A program made the position numbers and the translations under genes. This document shows, one piece after another, positions 9,153-18,812 of a DNA stretch of 64,000 bases; position 1 is the first letter of the stretch; every line of letters starts with the position of its first letter. The stretch is taken from contig CAVZZJ010000013.1 in the NCBI GenBank assembly GCA_963779735.1, positions 46,619 through 110,618 of the forward strand, in the 5' to 3' direction. The notes under the pieces were generated by a model. That model worked only from the letters and a program-made list of their open reading frames with translations. It did no database searches and had not been told where the DNA came from. The stretch comes from Bog-473 sp963779735. Its GTDB lineage: Bacteria > Actinomycetota > Acidimicrobiia > Acidimicrobiales > RAAP-2.

Positions 9153-10460
9153 ATGGGGTACGGCAGCGGCCTGCTGATCCGACCGGATGCCCGGCCCACC
9201 GTGCCCGGTGCGATGCCGCCCGTCGACCCGGCTCCCGGCTCGGTTTCGCGACGGGTCCGGCGGAACCGCTCCCTTGCACTCTTGCTCTTGTTGGCCCTGA
9301 TCGCCGCCGGCTTCTGGTTGGCGGGGGGCCGAGACCACGGTGCCACCGTCTCCCCCCCGCACCACCCCCATCGCATTCATCCGGCCCCTTTGGCCGCGAA
9401 GGCGAACCCCCGACTCGACTCGGACTGGGAGGGCGACGGGAGGCAGGTCACGCTCGCCTTCGGCGGCGACGTCAACTTCCCCTCGGGCAGCACCCTGGGT
9501 GACCGTCTGGCGGCCGACCCCGCCACCGCCCTCGGCGGCGGGGTGCCGGTGCTCCTCGGCGGCGTCGACCTCAGCATGGTCAATCTCGAGACGGCGCTCA
9601 CCGACGGCAACTGTCCCGACCCGCAACCGAAGTCGTACGTCTTCTATGCGCCGACCAGCGCTCTCACCGCGCTCCGGGCGGCCGGCGTCGGCCTCGTCAC
9701 CGAGGCCAACAACCACGGCGAGGACTGCGGCGAACCCGGCCTCCAGATGGCGCTGTCGGCACGAGCGCAGTCGGGCTACACGGTTCTGGGCATAGGTCAG
9801 AACGCCGCCCAGGCGTTCACGCCGTACCAGGCGACCATTGACGGCCAGCACATCGGGATCATCGCCGCCACCCAGGTGATCGACGCCGACCTGCAGTCGT
9901 CGTGGACGGCCACCTCCGACCAACCCGGACTGGCCTCCGCCTACGACGTGAGCGATCTGGTGTCCGCCGTTGAAGCGGCGCGCAAGATCGATGACACGGT
10001 CATCGTCTTCCTCCACTGGGGCGTCGAGCTCGACGCCTGCCCCGACCCGCTCCAGGAGCCGCTGGCCAACGAGCTCGTGCAGGCGGGGGCCGACATCGTC
10101 ATCGGCAGCCACGCCCACGTGCTCCTGGGGGGTGGCTATCTCGGCTCTGCGTACGTGGACTACGGCCTGGGCAACTTCGCCTTCTACAACACGCCAGCTC
10201 CGACGGACCAGAGCGGTTCCCTGGTGATCACCGTGACGGGTCGCCACATTGACGGCGTGACCTGGCGGCCGGCGTTGATCGAAGACGAGCTGCCCGTGCC
10301 CCTGAGCGGAGCGGCGGCGGCGGCGGCCGTCGAGAGCTGGACGGCCGCACGCACCTGTACGGATCTGGCCGCCGCTCCCGGCGCGTCGCTGGCCACCACG
10401 CTCACCGAGACTTCTCCGGCGCCCCCGGCGGTCGCGCAACAGCTCTCGCAGGACGCCTGA
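9153..10460 (+). CDS. CapA-family (PgsA-like) protein, membrane-anchored
   Basis: A 435-residue protein with a cytoplasmic N-terminus, one membrane helix (about 40-57) and an external metallophosphatase-fold CapA domain (about 92-360). Domain marks are LAFGGDVNF, a NLE strand, EANNHGEDCGE, VFLHWGVELD and GSHAHVLLGGG. CapA/PgsA proteins take part in poly-gamma-glutamate or capsule export, but orphan copies such as this one are often of unknown role; no pgsB or pgsC is nearby. The ATG is preceded by a strong AGGAGGGAGG. The C-terminal ~50 residues are Ala/Thr/Pro-rich. Confidence 0.87.
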   Translation: MGYGSGLLIRPDARPTVPGAMPPVDPAPGSVSRRVRRNRSLALLLLLALIAAGFWLAGGRDHGATVSPPHHPHRIHPAPLAAKANPRLDSDWEGDGRQVTLAFGGDVNFPSGSTLGDRLAADPATALGGGVPVLLGGVDLSMVNLETALTDGNCPDPQPKSYVFYAPTSALTALRAAGVGLVTEANNHGEDCGEPGLQMALSARAQSGYTVLGIGQNAAQAFTPYQATIDGQHIGIIAATQVIDADLQSSWTATSDQPGLASAYDVSDLVSAVEAARKIDDTVIVFLHWGVELDACPDPLQEPLANELVQAGADIVIGSHAHVLLGGGYLGSAYVDYGLGNFAFYNTPAPTDQSGSLVITVTGRHIDGVTWRPALIEDELPVPLSGAAAAAAVESWTAARTCTDLAAAPGASLATTLTETSPAPPAVAQQLSQDA

Positions 10461-10535
10461 CGCCCGGTCGCCGTCGGGGGCCCTTCGTGGACGAACGTTC
10501 CGGGCCGGAGGCCCCGTCTGTGGTCCAATGGCCCG

Positions 10536-10865
10536 GTGGCCGAGTACGAGGATCGCTGGATCGAGTGCACCGAGAGCGCCGTGCTGGTCCGCGGGTACTA
10601 CTTCCCTTGGGGCACCAAGAGGATTCCCTACGCATCGGTGCGCTCCGTCGACCGTTTCGCCATGAGCACTCTGCGGGGGAAGGGCCGGATCTGGGGTTCG
10701 GGCGATCTCCGGCATTGGGCGAATCTCGATCCTGGGCGGCCCCGAAAATCGGTCGGGTTCTTCGTTGACCTGGGGCGCCACTTCATCCCCTTCCTGACCC
10801 CCGACGACCCGGACGCGTTCGAGCAGGTCCTCCGGCGGCACGTGCACCCCGATCCATCGGGCTGA
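10536..10865 (+). CDS. Hypothetical protein, PH-like
   Basis: A 109-residue protein starting at GTG. It is rich in beta-strand-like segments (AVLVRGYYFPWGTKRIPY; SVGFFVDLGRHFIPFL), a pattern shared with small bacterial PH-domain-like proteins in which an I-P-Y-x-x-I/V strand is followed by a W-G-S-G element. There is no signal peptide or membrane helix. It ends 25 nt before a convergent peroxiredoxin. Function unknown; the PH-like comparison is a weak inference. Confidence 0.6.
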   Translation: MAEYEDRWIECTESAVLVRGYYFPWGTKRIPYASVRSVDRFAMSTLRGKGRIWGSGDLRHWANLDPGRPRKSVGFFVDLGRHFIPFLTPDDPDAFEQVLRRHVHPDPSG

Positions 10866-10890
10866 GGTCCATCCGGGATCGTGGACGACC

Positions 10891-11373
10891 TCAGAGTGCG
10901 GCGAGGACCTCTTCTGCCGAGCTCTTCGCCAGGCCGGGCCCCGGCTCTACGCCCAGCCACGTCACGATCCCGTCGTCAATGATGGCGGCGTAACGCTGGG
11001 ATCGTGAACCGAGGCCCACACCGCTGCCGTCCATGGTCAGACCCACCGCCGCCGTGAACTCGCCGTTGCCGTCGGAGAGCATGGTCACCGAGTCGCCCAC
11101 GTTCTGGTCTTCACCCCACGCTCCCATGACGAAGGGGTCGTTCACCGATACGCAGACGATCTTGTCGACCCCCTTCGCCGTGATCTCCTCGGTCCGCATG
11201 GCAAAGCCGGGAAGATGGTGATCCGAGCACGTCGGGGTGAAGGCGCCTGGGACGGCAAAGAGGACGACCCTGCCCTCGCCCAGAACCTCTCCCGAAGTGG
11301 TGGCCTTCGGCACGCCATCGGCAAACGTGAACACCTTGACATCGGGAATCCGGTCACCAACTGCCAACGTCAT
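10891..11373 (-). CDS. Peroxiredoxin, Prx5 type
   Basis: A 160-residue thiol peroxidase that reduces H2O2 and organic peroxides. The peroxidatic Cys49 lies in the diagnostic VPGAFTPTCS element of the Prx5 subfamily, followed by VCVSVNDPFVMGAW and FTAAVGL. No C-terminal resolving cysteine is present, so a one-Cys mechanism with an external thiol, perhaps mycothiol given mca at 24 kb, is likely. The ATG at 11373 fits the family start; the frame upstream to 11466 lacks similarity. It lies between two convergent or tandem genes with no obvious partner. Confidence 0.9.
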   Translation of the reverse strand: MTLAVGDRIPDVKVFTFADGVPKATTSGEVLGEGRVVLFAVPGAFTPTCSDHHLPGFAMRTEEITAKGVDKIVCVSVNDPFVMGAWGEDQNVGDSVTMLSDGNGEFTAAVGLTMDGSGVGLGSRSQRYAAIIDDGIVTWLGVEPGPGLAKSSAEEVLAAL

Positions 11374-11443
11374 GTCGTGTCCTCTCCGGTGGGTTGCCTC
11401 GAGCAAGGTTGCCACACGGCTCCTCACCACCCGTAATCGACCC

Positions 11444-13042
11444 TCAGCGCATCTCGACGTCGTCAAGGTACTCGTCGCGCCAGTGGCTGAAACGCTCCTC
11501 GGGCAGACGCAGGCAGTGTGTCGGCCTCAAGGCCTCGACGAAACCCCTTTCATGGCTGACGGCGATGATCGTCCCTGGCCACAAACCGAGCATGGTGCCG
11601 ACGGCCGTTATGGACGAGGGATCCAAGTTGTTCGTCGGCTCATCGAGGAGAAGGACGTTCGTCTCTCCCGCCGACAACATGGCCAGCCCCAGCTTGGCCC
11701 TTTCGCCGCCCGACAGGGTGGCCGGCATCTGCTCGGCAGCCTTGGAGGGCAGGCCGAACGAGCCCAGCAGGGCGCGGCGCTCGCGCTCGGTAGCCAGCAC
11801 CGAGTCGCTGACATTGTCCAAGGTGCTCCGCCCCGGGTCGATCTGCTCGTGCTCCTGGGCGAAGTAGCCGAGCGAGACATTGGCCCCCAACTCAATCGCC
11901 CCGTTGCTCGGCTCCTGGGCTCCGGCCAGACAACGCAGCAAGCTGGACTTCCCCGCGCCGTTGCGGCCGATCACAACGACGTGGTCGCCGCGGCTGACCT
12001 GGAAGCTGATGTCGGAGATCACCTCGTTCCTCCCGTAGCATACGGCCAGCTTGGAGACCGCCAGGGGCGTCACCCCCGAACGCGGCGGAGTGGGGAGGCG
12101 GAATCTGCTCGCCTTCTCCCGCTTGTCGACCTGGGTGCGCTGCCCCTCCATGCGCTCGACCCTCTTGTCCAGGGACTTGGCCACCTTGGCGCGCCTGGCG
12201 GTCTGACCCCGCATGGAATCAGCCAGGCTGGTGAGCCGGGCGATCTCCCGCTGTTCGAGCGACGACGCCCGCTCACGCTGTGACTGATCGGCCTCGTGCT
12301 GGGCCTCGAACCGTGAGTAGTTCCCTTTCCATTCGGTCAACCGTTGGTTCGAGATGTGCAGCACCTTGGAGATGGACCGGTCCAGGAGCTTGAGGTCGTG
12401 GCTCACGACGAGGATCGCACCGGTGAAGCGCTCGAGCTCATCGAGCAACCACCGCTTCGCCGTCCGGTCGAGATGATTGGTCGGCTCGTCGAGGATCATC
12501 AGCTCGGGTTCCTGGAAGAGCACCCGCATGAGGTCGACCCGCCGACGCTGGCCCCCCGAGAGGGAATCGATGTCCTCAAGGAGGAGCTCTTGGCGCAGAC
12601 CGAGCCCATCGGCCAACCGGGCCATCACCGACTCCGCCTCGTAACCCCCATTGCTCTGGAACTTCTCCTGCAGATCGGCGAAGAGCTCGATGTTCTCCCC
12701 CGACGGGTCCTCGGACATGGCGCCGCGCGCCGCCCCCAACGCGTCGTCGAGCACGTCGAGGCCGCGGGCCGAAAGGATGTGGGAGAAGCCCGTGGGCTCC
12801 AAGCCGAGGCCGCCGTGGACGGGAGCCTGGGGAAGAAAACCAAAGGAGCCCAGTAGACGCACGTTGCCACGGTGGCGGAGTTGGGGGGTGGGCTCCCCGA
12901 CCACGACCGAGATGAACGACGACTTGCCCGTGCCGTTGCGGCCGACCAGCCCGACCTTCTCTCCCGCCCCCACGACGAACGACGCGTCGGACACCAGCGT
13001 CCGATCGCCAATTTCGATGGTCAGTGAAGAGCCGACGATCAC
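11444..13042 (-). CDS. ABC-F family ATP-binding protein
   Basis: A 532-residue soluble protein with two ABC ATPase domains in tandem and no membrane segment, the ABC-F layout. Domain 1 has Walker A GRNGTGKSS, signature LSGGQRRR and Walker B MILDEPTNHLD. A charged linker of about 80 residues follows. Domain 2 has GRNGAGKSS, LSGGERAKL and VLLLDEPTNNLD. Such proteins act on the ribosome, either protecting it from antibiotics or adjusting translation; sequence by eye does not say which. It is divergent from an MFS exporter whose ATG (13087) is 45 nt away, so an antibiotic-resistance role for the pair is possible. Confidence 0.88.
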   Translation of the reverse strand: MIVGSSLTIEIGDRTLVSDASFVVGAGEKVGLVGRNGTGKSSFISVVVGEPTPQLRHRGNVRLLGSFGFLPQAPVHGGLGLEPTGFSHILSARGLDVLDDALGAARGAMSEDPSGENIELFADLQEKFQSNGGYEAESVMARLADGLGLRQELLLEDIDSLSGGQRRRVDLMRVLFQEPELMILDEPTNHLDRTAKRWLLDELERFTGAILVVSHDLKLLDRSISKVLHISNQRLTEWKGNYSRFEAQHEADQSQRERASSLEQREIARLTSLADSMRGQTARRAKVAKSLDKRVERMEGQRTQVDKREKASRFRLPTPPRSGVTPLAVSKLAVCYGRNEVISDISFQVSRGDHVVVIGRNGAGKSSLLRCLAGAQEPSNGAIELGANVSLGYFAQEHEQIDPGRSTLDNVSDSVLATERERRALLGSFGLPSKAAEQMPATLSGGERAKLGLAMLSAGETNVLLLDEPTNNLDPSSITAVGTMLGLWPGTIIAVSHERGFVEALRPTHCLRLPEERFSHWRDEYLDDVEMR

Positions 13043-13086
13043 ACCACAGTGTACGGGCGCGCACAGGCTCTCGATACACTCCGCGG

Positions 13087-14652
13087 ATGCCCGCTCTCGA
13101 ACGCAAATGGTGGACGTTGATCGCTGTCTGCACCGCCATCTTCATGCTCCTCCTGGACATCACGGTGGTAAACGTGGCGCTGCCGGACATACAGCGCTCG
13201 TTGCATTCGACCTTCTCCGACCTGCAGTGGGTGGTGGACGCCTACTCGTTGACCCTCGCCGCCTTCCTGCTCACCGCCGGTGTCATCGGCGACATGTACG
13301 GCCGAAGGGGAGTGTTCGCAATCGGCCTCGCCGTCTTTTCGGCCGCCTCCCTGGTCTGTGGCCTCTCGACCAGCTCGCTCATGCTCAACCTGTCGCGCGC
13401 CGTGCAGGGGGTGGGGGGCGCCATCATGTTCGCGACGTCGCTCGCCCTCATCGCCCAGGCGTTTGTGGGCCGGGACCGCGCCACGGCCTTCGGCGTCTAC
13501 GGCGCAGTCATCGGTGGCGCGGTGGCGATCGGCCCGTTGGTGGGAGGCGCCATCACCAGCGCCATCGGCTGGCGTTGGATCTTCTTCGTCAACGTCCCGA
13601 TCGGGGTGGCGGCGATCGGCGTCACGCTCGCCCGGATCACCTCGTCCAAGGACCCACGGCCCCGCCGCATCGACTGGATCGGCTTCGTCTCCTTCTCGCT
13701 CAGCCTCTTCCTGCTGGTGTTCGCGTTGGTGCGCGGAAACGACTGGGGCTGGTCCAGTGCGAGAACGGTCGGCCTCATTGTCGCCTCGGTGGTCCTCATG
13801 GTGAGCTTCTTCGTCAATGAGCGGCTCACCCGCGATCCGATGCTCGAACTCGACCTTTTCAAGAGGCCAGCGTTCGTCGGCGCCTCCATCGTGTCGTTGA
13901 CGATCGCCGCGTCCATCTTCGCCTCGTTCCTCTACCTCACCCTGTTCATTCAGGACGACCTGGGATACGCACCGCTCGCGGCGGGCGTGCGGTTCCTTCC
14001 GATCACCTTCCTGGCGTTCGCCGTCGCCCCCTTTGCCGGACGCCTCACCGTGCGCGTCCAGTCGCGCTTCCTCCTCGGGACGGGCATGCTCCTCGTCGCC
14101 CTCGGGCTCCTGCTCATGGGCACCACGCACGCCGACTCCACCTGGACGGTGCTCCTGCCCGGGTTCATCGCGGCCGGAGTGGGCATCGGGACGGTGAACC
14201 CGGTGGTGGCATCGGCCGCCATATCGGTGGTCGAACCGCAACGCAGCGGGATGGCGTCGGGTGCCAACAACACCTTCCGCCAGGTCGGTGTGGCCACTGG
14301 CATCGCCATACTGGGCGCGGTGTTTCAGAGCCAGATCGTCAGCCGTACGACGGCGGCCCTCAACCACACCGCCGTCGGAACGTCCATCCTGCGGCGGGGC
14401 GGGGCCCAACTCAGTGCCGCCATGTCATCGGGCGCCGTGCACCAGGCCGCGGCGCAGATCCCGCCGGCGGAACGCTCCGTCCTGCTCGACGCCTACCACG
14501 TCGGATTCTCCACCACGTTGAACCACCTGATGATCATCGGGGCCATCATCGCCCTCGTGGGCTCGGTGGGAGCATTCGCCCTGGTCCGCCAAAGCGACTT
14601 CATCGTTCCGGCCGGACATGACGCGGCCGTGCCTGAGGCGGTTGCGTCCTGA
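13087..14652 (+). CDS. MFS drug exporter, DHA2 (EmrB/QacA) family
   Basis: A 521-residue, 14-helix proton-driven exporter. It shows the DHA2 signature LDITVVNVALPDI in helix 1, GDMYGRRGVF (motif A) in the loop between helices 2 and 3, RAVQGVGGAIMF (motif B), and GPLVGGAIT (motif C, the antiporter motif) in helix 5. Later segments include SGMASGANNTFRQVGVATG, also conserved in the family. A long loop of about 60 residues precedes the last helix. The gene's stop adjoins the stop of clpS on the other strand with no spacer. Drug range is unknown. Confidence 0.9.
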   Translation: MPALERKWWTLIAVCTAIFMLLLDITVVNVALPDIQRSLHSTFSDLQWVVDAYSLTLAAFLLTAGVIGDMYGRRGVFAIGLAVFSAASLVCGLSTSSLMLNLSRAVQGVGGAIMFATSLALIAQAFVGRDRATAFGVYGAVIGGAVAIGPLVGGAITSAIGWRWIFFVNVPIGVAAIGVTLARITSSKDPRPRRIDWIGFVSFSLSLFLLVFALVRGNDWGWSSARTVGLIVASVVLMVSFFVNERLTRDPMLELDLFKRPAFVGASIVSLTIAASIFASFLYLTLFIQDDLGYAPLAAGVRFLPITFLAFAVAPFAGRLTVRVQSRFLLGTGMLLVALGLLLMGTTHADSTWTVLLPGFIAAGVGIGTVNPVVASAAISVVEPQRSGMASGANNTFRQVGVATGIAILGAVFQSQIVSRTTAALNHTAVGTSILRRGGAQLSAAMSSGAVHQAAAQIPPAERSVLLDAYHVGFSTTLNHLMIIGAIIALVGSVGAFALVRQSDFIVPAGHDAAVPEAVAS

Positions 14653-14964
14653 TCAGGCCCGAGCGAGCGAGGCGGAGATCTTGCGGCGGTGGAGGTCACG
14701 CACGGCCGCCTCGGCTTCCTCCTTGGGTCGCACGGCCGCCACCGCCTTGCCCGTACGGTGAATGGTCCAGGCGAGCTGGTCGGCGCGTTCCACCGAGTGG
14801 TGGAAGATCTCCACGAAGGCCTGAATCACCGTCTGGAACGTGGTCACGTCGTCGTTCCAGACGATGATGGCCCAGAGATCCGCCTCGTCGAAGAACGCAT
14901 CGATGTCCGCGTCGTCGACGGCGGGAGCGCCGATGGTGGACTGTCGGTCAAAGATGAGCGTCAT
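14653..14964 (-). CDS. clpS: ATP-dependent Clp protease adaptor ClpS
   Basis: A 103-residue ClpS. It delivers N-degron substrates to the ClpAP or ClpCP protease. The core WAIIVWNDDVTTFQTVI contains the conserved N-D-D that binds the N-terminal residue, followed by HSVERADQLAWTIHRTGKA and the closing RDLHRRKISASL. Length and start agree with actinobacterial ClpS. It sits tail-to-tail with an MFS gene: the sequence TGATCA at 14650-14655 supplies both stop codons. Confidence 0.92.
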   Translation of the reverse strand: MTLIFDRQSTIGAPAVDDADIDAFFDEADLWAIIVWNDDVTTFQTVIQAFVEIFHHSVERADQLAWTIHRTGKAVAAVRPKEEAEAAVRDLHRRKISASLARA

Positions 14965-15074
14965 GAATGGGGGCGGCCCGACAAAAGGGCCCCTACCAGG
15001 TTAGTCCCCCACAAGAGCATATGTGGCCCGCCCGGCGCGCCGAAGAGCCGGCCCGGAGGACCGTGCTCGGCGCC

Positions 15075-16234
15075 TCAGCTCCCCGGTGGACGAGGCAGCT
15101 TGGACGTGAAGGCGACACCCAGACCGAACGGTTGGCTTCCTTGGGGATCGTCGGGCGTTCGGTTGCGGACCCCCGGCCACTCGGCCCTCCCGAGCCCCGG
15201 GCGCTCGAGGAGCCAAGGGGCGGGGGGCGGCATCACCAGTCTCGTCAGGGCGTCGACGATCGACTCGTAGTTGACCCGCCAACCCTGAAAGTGTCTCCAC
15301 GAGTCGTCCAGGTCACGCTCCATGGGGAAGTGCACCTCTTCCAGCCGCTCGAAGCCGTCGGCGAACTCCGTCTTCGTCAGTCGCGTTCCCGACGTGGGCA
15401 ACGGGTCGGGGTCGAAGGGTACCTGCAAGGCCCCGGCCATCGACCGCAGGCAGTTCGTCCCCATCGACAGGCAGAGCCGCGCCTGCCGTGGCGTCTGCGT
15501 GGGGCACACGGCGTGGTAGAGCGCGGCCGAGTCCATCATGGCCACCAGGCTGAGGAGCCAACTGCGAGTCGACACCGGCGAACGGAACCACATGAGGGCG
15601 GGATAGTTCGTATGACTCTCCGAGACCGCGGCGGCCCAGCGCTCCCAGTCGGCGTAGAGCGCGGGTAGCTCGTCGATGTTCTGCAGCGCGTGGTGGCGGG
15701 CGAGAATCTCGGGGCCCCATGCCGGGGTGCCCGAGCGGGCCGCCAGCAACGTGACCTCCGTCTCGCGGGTGGAGAAGGCGTTGTAGAGCGCGGGGAGGCG
15801 ATCTCCAGTGCCACCACCCCGAGGCCGACCCCGGCCCCTACGATCTCGAGCGCCTTGCTGCCCGAACCCGGGCTGGTTGCTATCCCGAGGGTGAAGACGG
15901 ACGACCCGGAGACCGCCAGGGCGGATCCGAAGTCCCGACCACTCGACCACCAGATGAGTAGGCCAAAACCCAGCACCAAGGAGCACAACCAGAGCACGAA
16001 GAGGGTCACCATCGCCGCCGGGCCGACGAAGGACATCGCCCGGTCACGTACCTCGTAGCTCGGCAGGCGCGGCAGAAGACGGCGGGCCGTCCAACCGATC
16101 ACCCGGGCGATGGTGCGCATGGGTCGCGAGGAGGTGACGCGAGGGACCACCAGTGCGGTGAAGACGCTGACGGCCGTGGCACCCAGGATGAGAACTCCGA
16201 CGATCAACGCGACCGGGCGCAGGAACGCTTCCAC
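15075..16234 (-). pseudogene. Multi-spanning membrane protein (ion-channel-like), frameshifted
   Basis: Two frames together give one protein of about 387 residues. The N-terminal frame (16234 to about 15800) has three to four hydrophobic helices, including VALIVGVLILGATAV and LFVLWLCSLVLGFGLLIWW, and an SGSSVFTLGIA loop reminiscent of a pore loop. It reaches GLGVVALEIA and breaks. The -1/+2 frame then resumes with RLPALYNAFSTRETEV and runs to 15075 with conserved-looking text. The expected join is EIAYLPALYNAF, so a one- or two-base indel lies near 15795-15803. The family is an uncharacterised actinobacterial membrane family that I recognise only in outline. Confidence 0.65.
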
Positions 16235-16286
16235 CCCGTCATCCTGCCATGTCGCCCCTCAGGCCCCCTCGGGCGAGCGGAGACGC

Positions 16287-18188
16287 CTACGTCGCGACGG
16301 CCTGCCCGCTGCCGATGAGACGGGACAGCTCGGCGGCCACGGCGGCCTCGTGCTCTGCGGCGTCTCGTCGGGCCAGCGATGGCCTCCACCGTCCCCTCAT
16401 CAGCCAGATCACCGGCGTGAAGATGATCATGCCGGCCAGGTCGACGTAGAACCAGCGCTGCCATTGGTGCGGCGCCTCGGCCGCCCCCTTCTCCAGGTCC
16501 ATCAGCGCGCCCTGGTGCGCGTTGATGTAGGCCAGTTGCTCCGAGTAGGGGACGACGAGGGTCGTCAGCTGCGTCTTGTACTTGTTCAACTCCAGCAGTC
16601 CGCTGACCCCGAACGCCTTCGCCGCTGCCGCGATGTTGGCGGGTGAGGGGTCCGCCGCCACGGCGGCGGCGGCGGCGGGATCCTTGGCCAACAGGGCGAG
16701 GAGGGACCCGTGGGTCGAGGCGAAGTCGATGACCGCGGGATGCTCCGCCACGAAGTCGGAGATGGTCTGGCCATGAACGACGTGGTTGGCGACCGAGAGG
16801 TTGTCCACCACCGGGTTCACGCTGGTGACGACGAGGGGGAGGATGAGGAAGGACAGGCCGATGACGACGCGCAGGACCCATCCCCAGAGGGCCAGTCCCG
16901 TGGCCACCAGGGCAGGGTTCTTGGCCTCCACCATCTCGGTGAAGCTGGCGATCCAGGGCGCGAACACGAAGGCGGTCCCTATCGCCACGATCGAAGCCTG
17001 CACGGCCAGGGTGTAGTAGCTGGTATGGGGGTGCGTGGCGTTGCCCAGGAAGACGACCAGCATCACCCCGGAGAGGATCACGCCGAAGAGCATGAACGGC
17101 TTGCGCACCTTCAGTGCGTCCGAGAGCAGGCCGACGACGATCAGTGCGATGATGTCCGCCGTCCAGAACCAGGTGTTGAGGCCGTTGGACTGCGCCGTGG
17201 TGAAGCTGGTGCCGTTGGCGTTCTTGAAGATCACCGGGTAGTAGGTGGTGAACAGGCTGGCCGCGGCGTAGTACGCCAGGAGGAATGCCGCGATGCCGAA
17301 CGAGGCCAGCACGAGATCCCAATGGACGATCTGCCGCCACGGGTGCTCCGACGCCGCCACGAGCTCTTGGTCGGTCAGGCCGCGGGCGCGTGCCTCCACG
17401 AGCGCCTGGTCTCGGGCCGAGACCATGAGCTGGTCCCGGATCTTCTCAGAGAGGTCCTTCAGCCAGAAAAGCGAGATGAGGAAGGCAAACAGCGCAACGC
17501 ACCCGGAAATGACGAATTGGCTCTTCCAGTGGGTCGGGCCGAAGTGGTTGATCGTGTGCACCGCCACCAGCGAGGTGACGAGGCTTCCCGCCACCGGGCC
17601 GATGGTCCAAAAGCCCATGGCCGAGGCGCGACCCAGTTGGGGGCTGTAGTCGCGCACCAGCGCCGGGGTGGCCACCAGGATGGCACCCTCGACGACCCCG
17701 ATGAAGCAGTTGAGCACCAGGAAGGACCACTTGCCGCTGGTCAGGGGGATGCCCACCGCGGTGAGCAGTCCGATGACGAGCAGTCCGTAGATGATGACGT
17801 TCGTCCGCCCTATTCGATCGGTCTGACTGGCCGCCAAGGAGGCGAATGCTCCGAGGAGATTGGAGGCCACGATGATGTAGATGAAGAACGCGAAGCTCAT
17901 GTGGTAGCCGGCCAGGATGTTGGGGGTCACACCGAACTGCGTGAAGTACGCGTAGTAGAGGACGACGGTGTCGAAGATGGCCAGGGCCAGATAGCCGGCC
18001 CGACGCCCACCCTGGGGATACACGTCGATGGTGTGCTCGAAGAGAAAGCGGCGCACCGGACCCCCTACCGCGCGCTCGGCGACGCCTTCGTGCGCCGGTG
18101 GGTGAGGGTGCCGCGAGGAGGCGTGTTCACCGCCCGCATCGCCAGCGTCATCGGAGCCGGCAACGGCGCCAGCGCTGCTGCGATCCAT
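16287..18188 (-). CDS. MFS transporter with long extra loop
   Basis: A 633-residue major facilitator protein. The polar N-terminus (about 1-65) is His/Glu/Ala-rich and cytoplasmic. Helices follow, with SQTDRIGRTNVIIYG as motif A and GFWTIGPVAGSLVTS in the first half, and SDALKVRKPFMLFG in the second. A ~110-residue segment rich in Ala sits between the penultimate and last helices (about 490-595) and is probably extracytoplasmic. The first half resembles the metabolite:H+ symporter group. Substrate unknown. The ATG at 18188 is chosen; the frame upstream to 18284 has no similarity. Confidence 0.82.
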   Translation of the reverse strand: MDRSSAGAVAGSDDAGDAGGEHASSRHPHPPAHEGVAERAVGGPVRRFLFEHTIDVYPQGGRRAGYLALAIFDTVVLYYAYFTQFGVTPNILAGYHMSFAFFIYIIVASNLLGAFASLAASQTDRIGRTNVIIYGLLVIGLLTAVGIPLTSGKWSFLVLNCFIGVVEGAILVATPALVRDYSPQLGRASAMGFWTIGPVAGSLVTSLVAVHTINHFGPTHWKSQFVISGCVALFAFLISLFWLKDLSEKIRDQLMVSARDQALVEARARGLTDQELVAASEHPWRQIVHWDLVLASFGIAAFLLAYYAAASLFTTYYPVIFKNANGTSFTTAQSNGLNTWFWTADIIALIVVGLLSDALKVRKPFMLFGVILSGVMLVVFLGNATHPHTSYYTLAVQASIVAIGTAFVFAPWIASFTEMVEAKNPALVATGLALWGWVLRVVIGLSFLILPLVVTSVNPVVDNLSVANHVVHGQTISDFVAEHPAVIDFASTHGSLLALLAKDPAAAAAVAADPSPANIAAAAKAFGVSGLLELNKYKTQLTTLVVPYSEQLAYINAHQGALMDLEKGAAEAPHQWQRWFYVDLAGMIIFTPVIWLMRGRWRPSLARRDAAEHEAAVAAELSRLIGSGQAVAT

Positions 18189-18449
18189 GTGCTTGAGCGT
18201 CACTTCGACCCCACAAGGATGGGTGCGGAGGGTACCCGGTCCATGGGGACCATCGTGACAACCCAGACTCTCCAGACCATCCACTGAAGCCCAACATCAA
18301 CCCAATTCCCCCTCCGCTACCTGGTCGTAGCCGTTGTGGGATGTCGACTCAGCTTTTTGCTCAACGTAGCACGTCAAGGCGGTCACGAGGTGGATCAGGG
18401 TGGATCAGGTGGTTGAGCGCCACCCCACGACGGTCTCGTCCCTCGGCCG

Positions 18450-18725
18450 TTAGCCGAGCGGGAGACCGGGCGCGTCCGCCAGCGAAGAGTCCCGACCCGG
18501 GCGAGCGGACGGGGCGTAGAGCTGATCGATCCGGAAGGAACGCACGGCGCGGTCTCCCGTTCGGCCGCCGACGACCTCGACCCACTCCTCACCGGTCTCG
18601 GCGTTGGCCACGTGGGCCACGAAGGTCCACGTGGCGTTGCGGATGCGGGTACCCACCACCCTCACCGGGTCCCCCGGCTGCAACCCGGCCCAACGAGTGC
18701 TCCGTCGGAGCTCAGCCGGCGACAT
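18450..18725 (-). CDS. Hypothetical protein, 91 residues
   Basis: A small soluble protein. Its centre (GDPVRVVGTRIRNATWTF, then a WVEVVGGRTGDRAVRSFRIDQL segment) reads like a compact all-beta fold, and similar small proteins occur in actinobacteria, but I cannot name a function. The ATG at 18725 is 88 nt from the divergent nuclease start at 18813. No signal or membrane segment is present. Coding is supported by composition and by the lack of any competing gene. Confidence 0.55.
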   Translation of the reverse strand: MSPAELRRSTRWAGLQPGDPVRVVGTRIRNATWTFVAHVANAETGEEWVEVVGGRTGDRAVRSFRIDQLYAPSARPGRDSSLADAPGLPLG

Positions 18726-18812
18726 GACCGCTCGGCTCGGGAAGGTATTCCATCATTCCTCTTTTTACCGCATCGGCCATCACTGTCCCACCCTCGTCGT
18801 ATTCTGGCCACC

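Noticed and set aside
18389..18412. Tandem GGTGGATCAG repeat downstream of the 91-residue gene
   Set aside because: Only two imperfect units; probably chance in GC-rich DNA.
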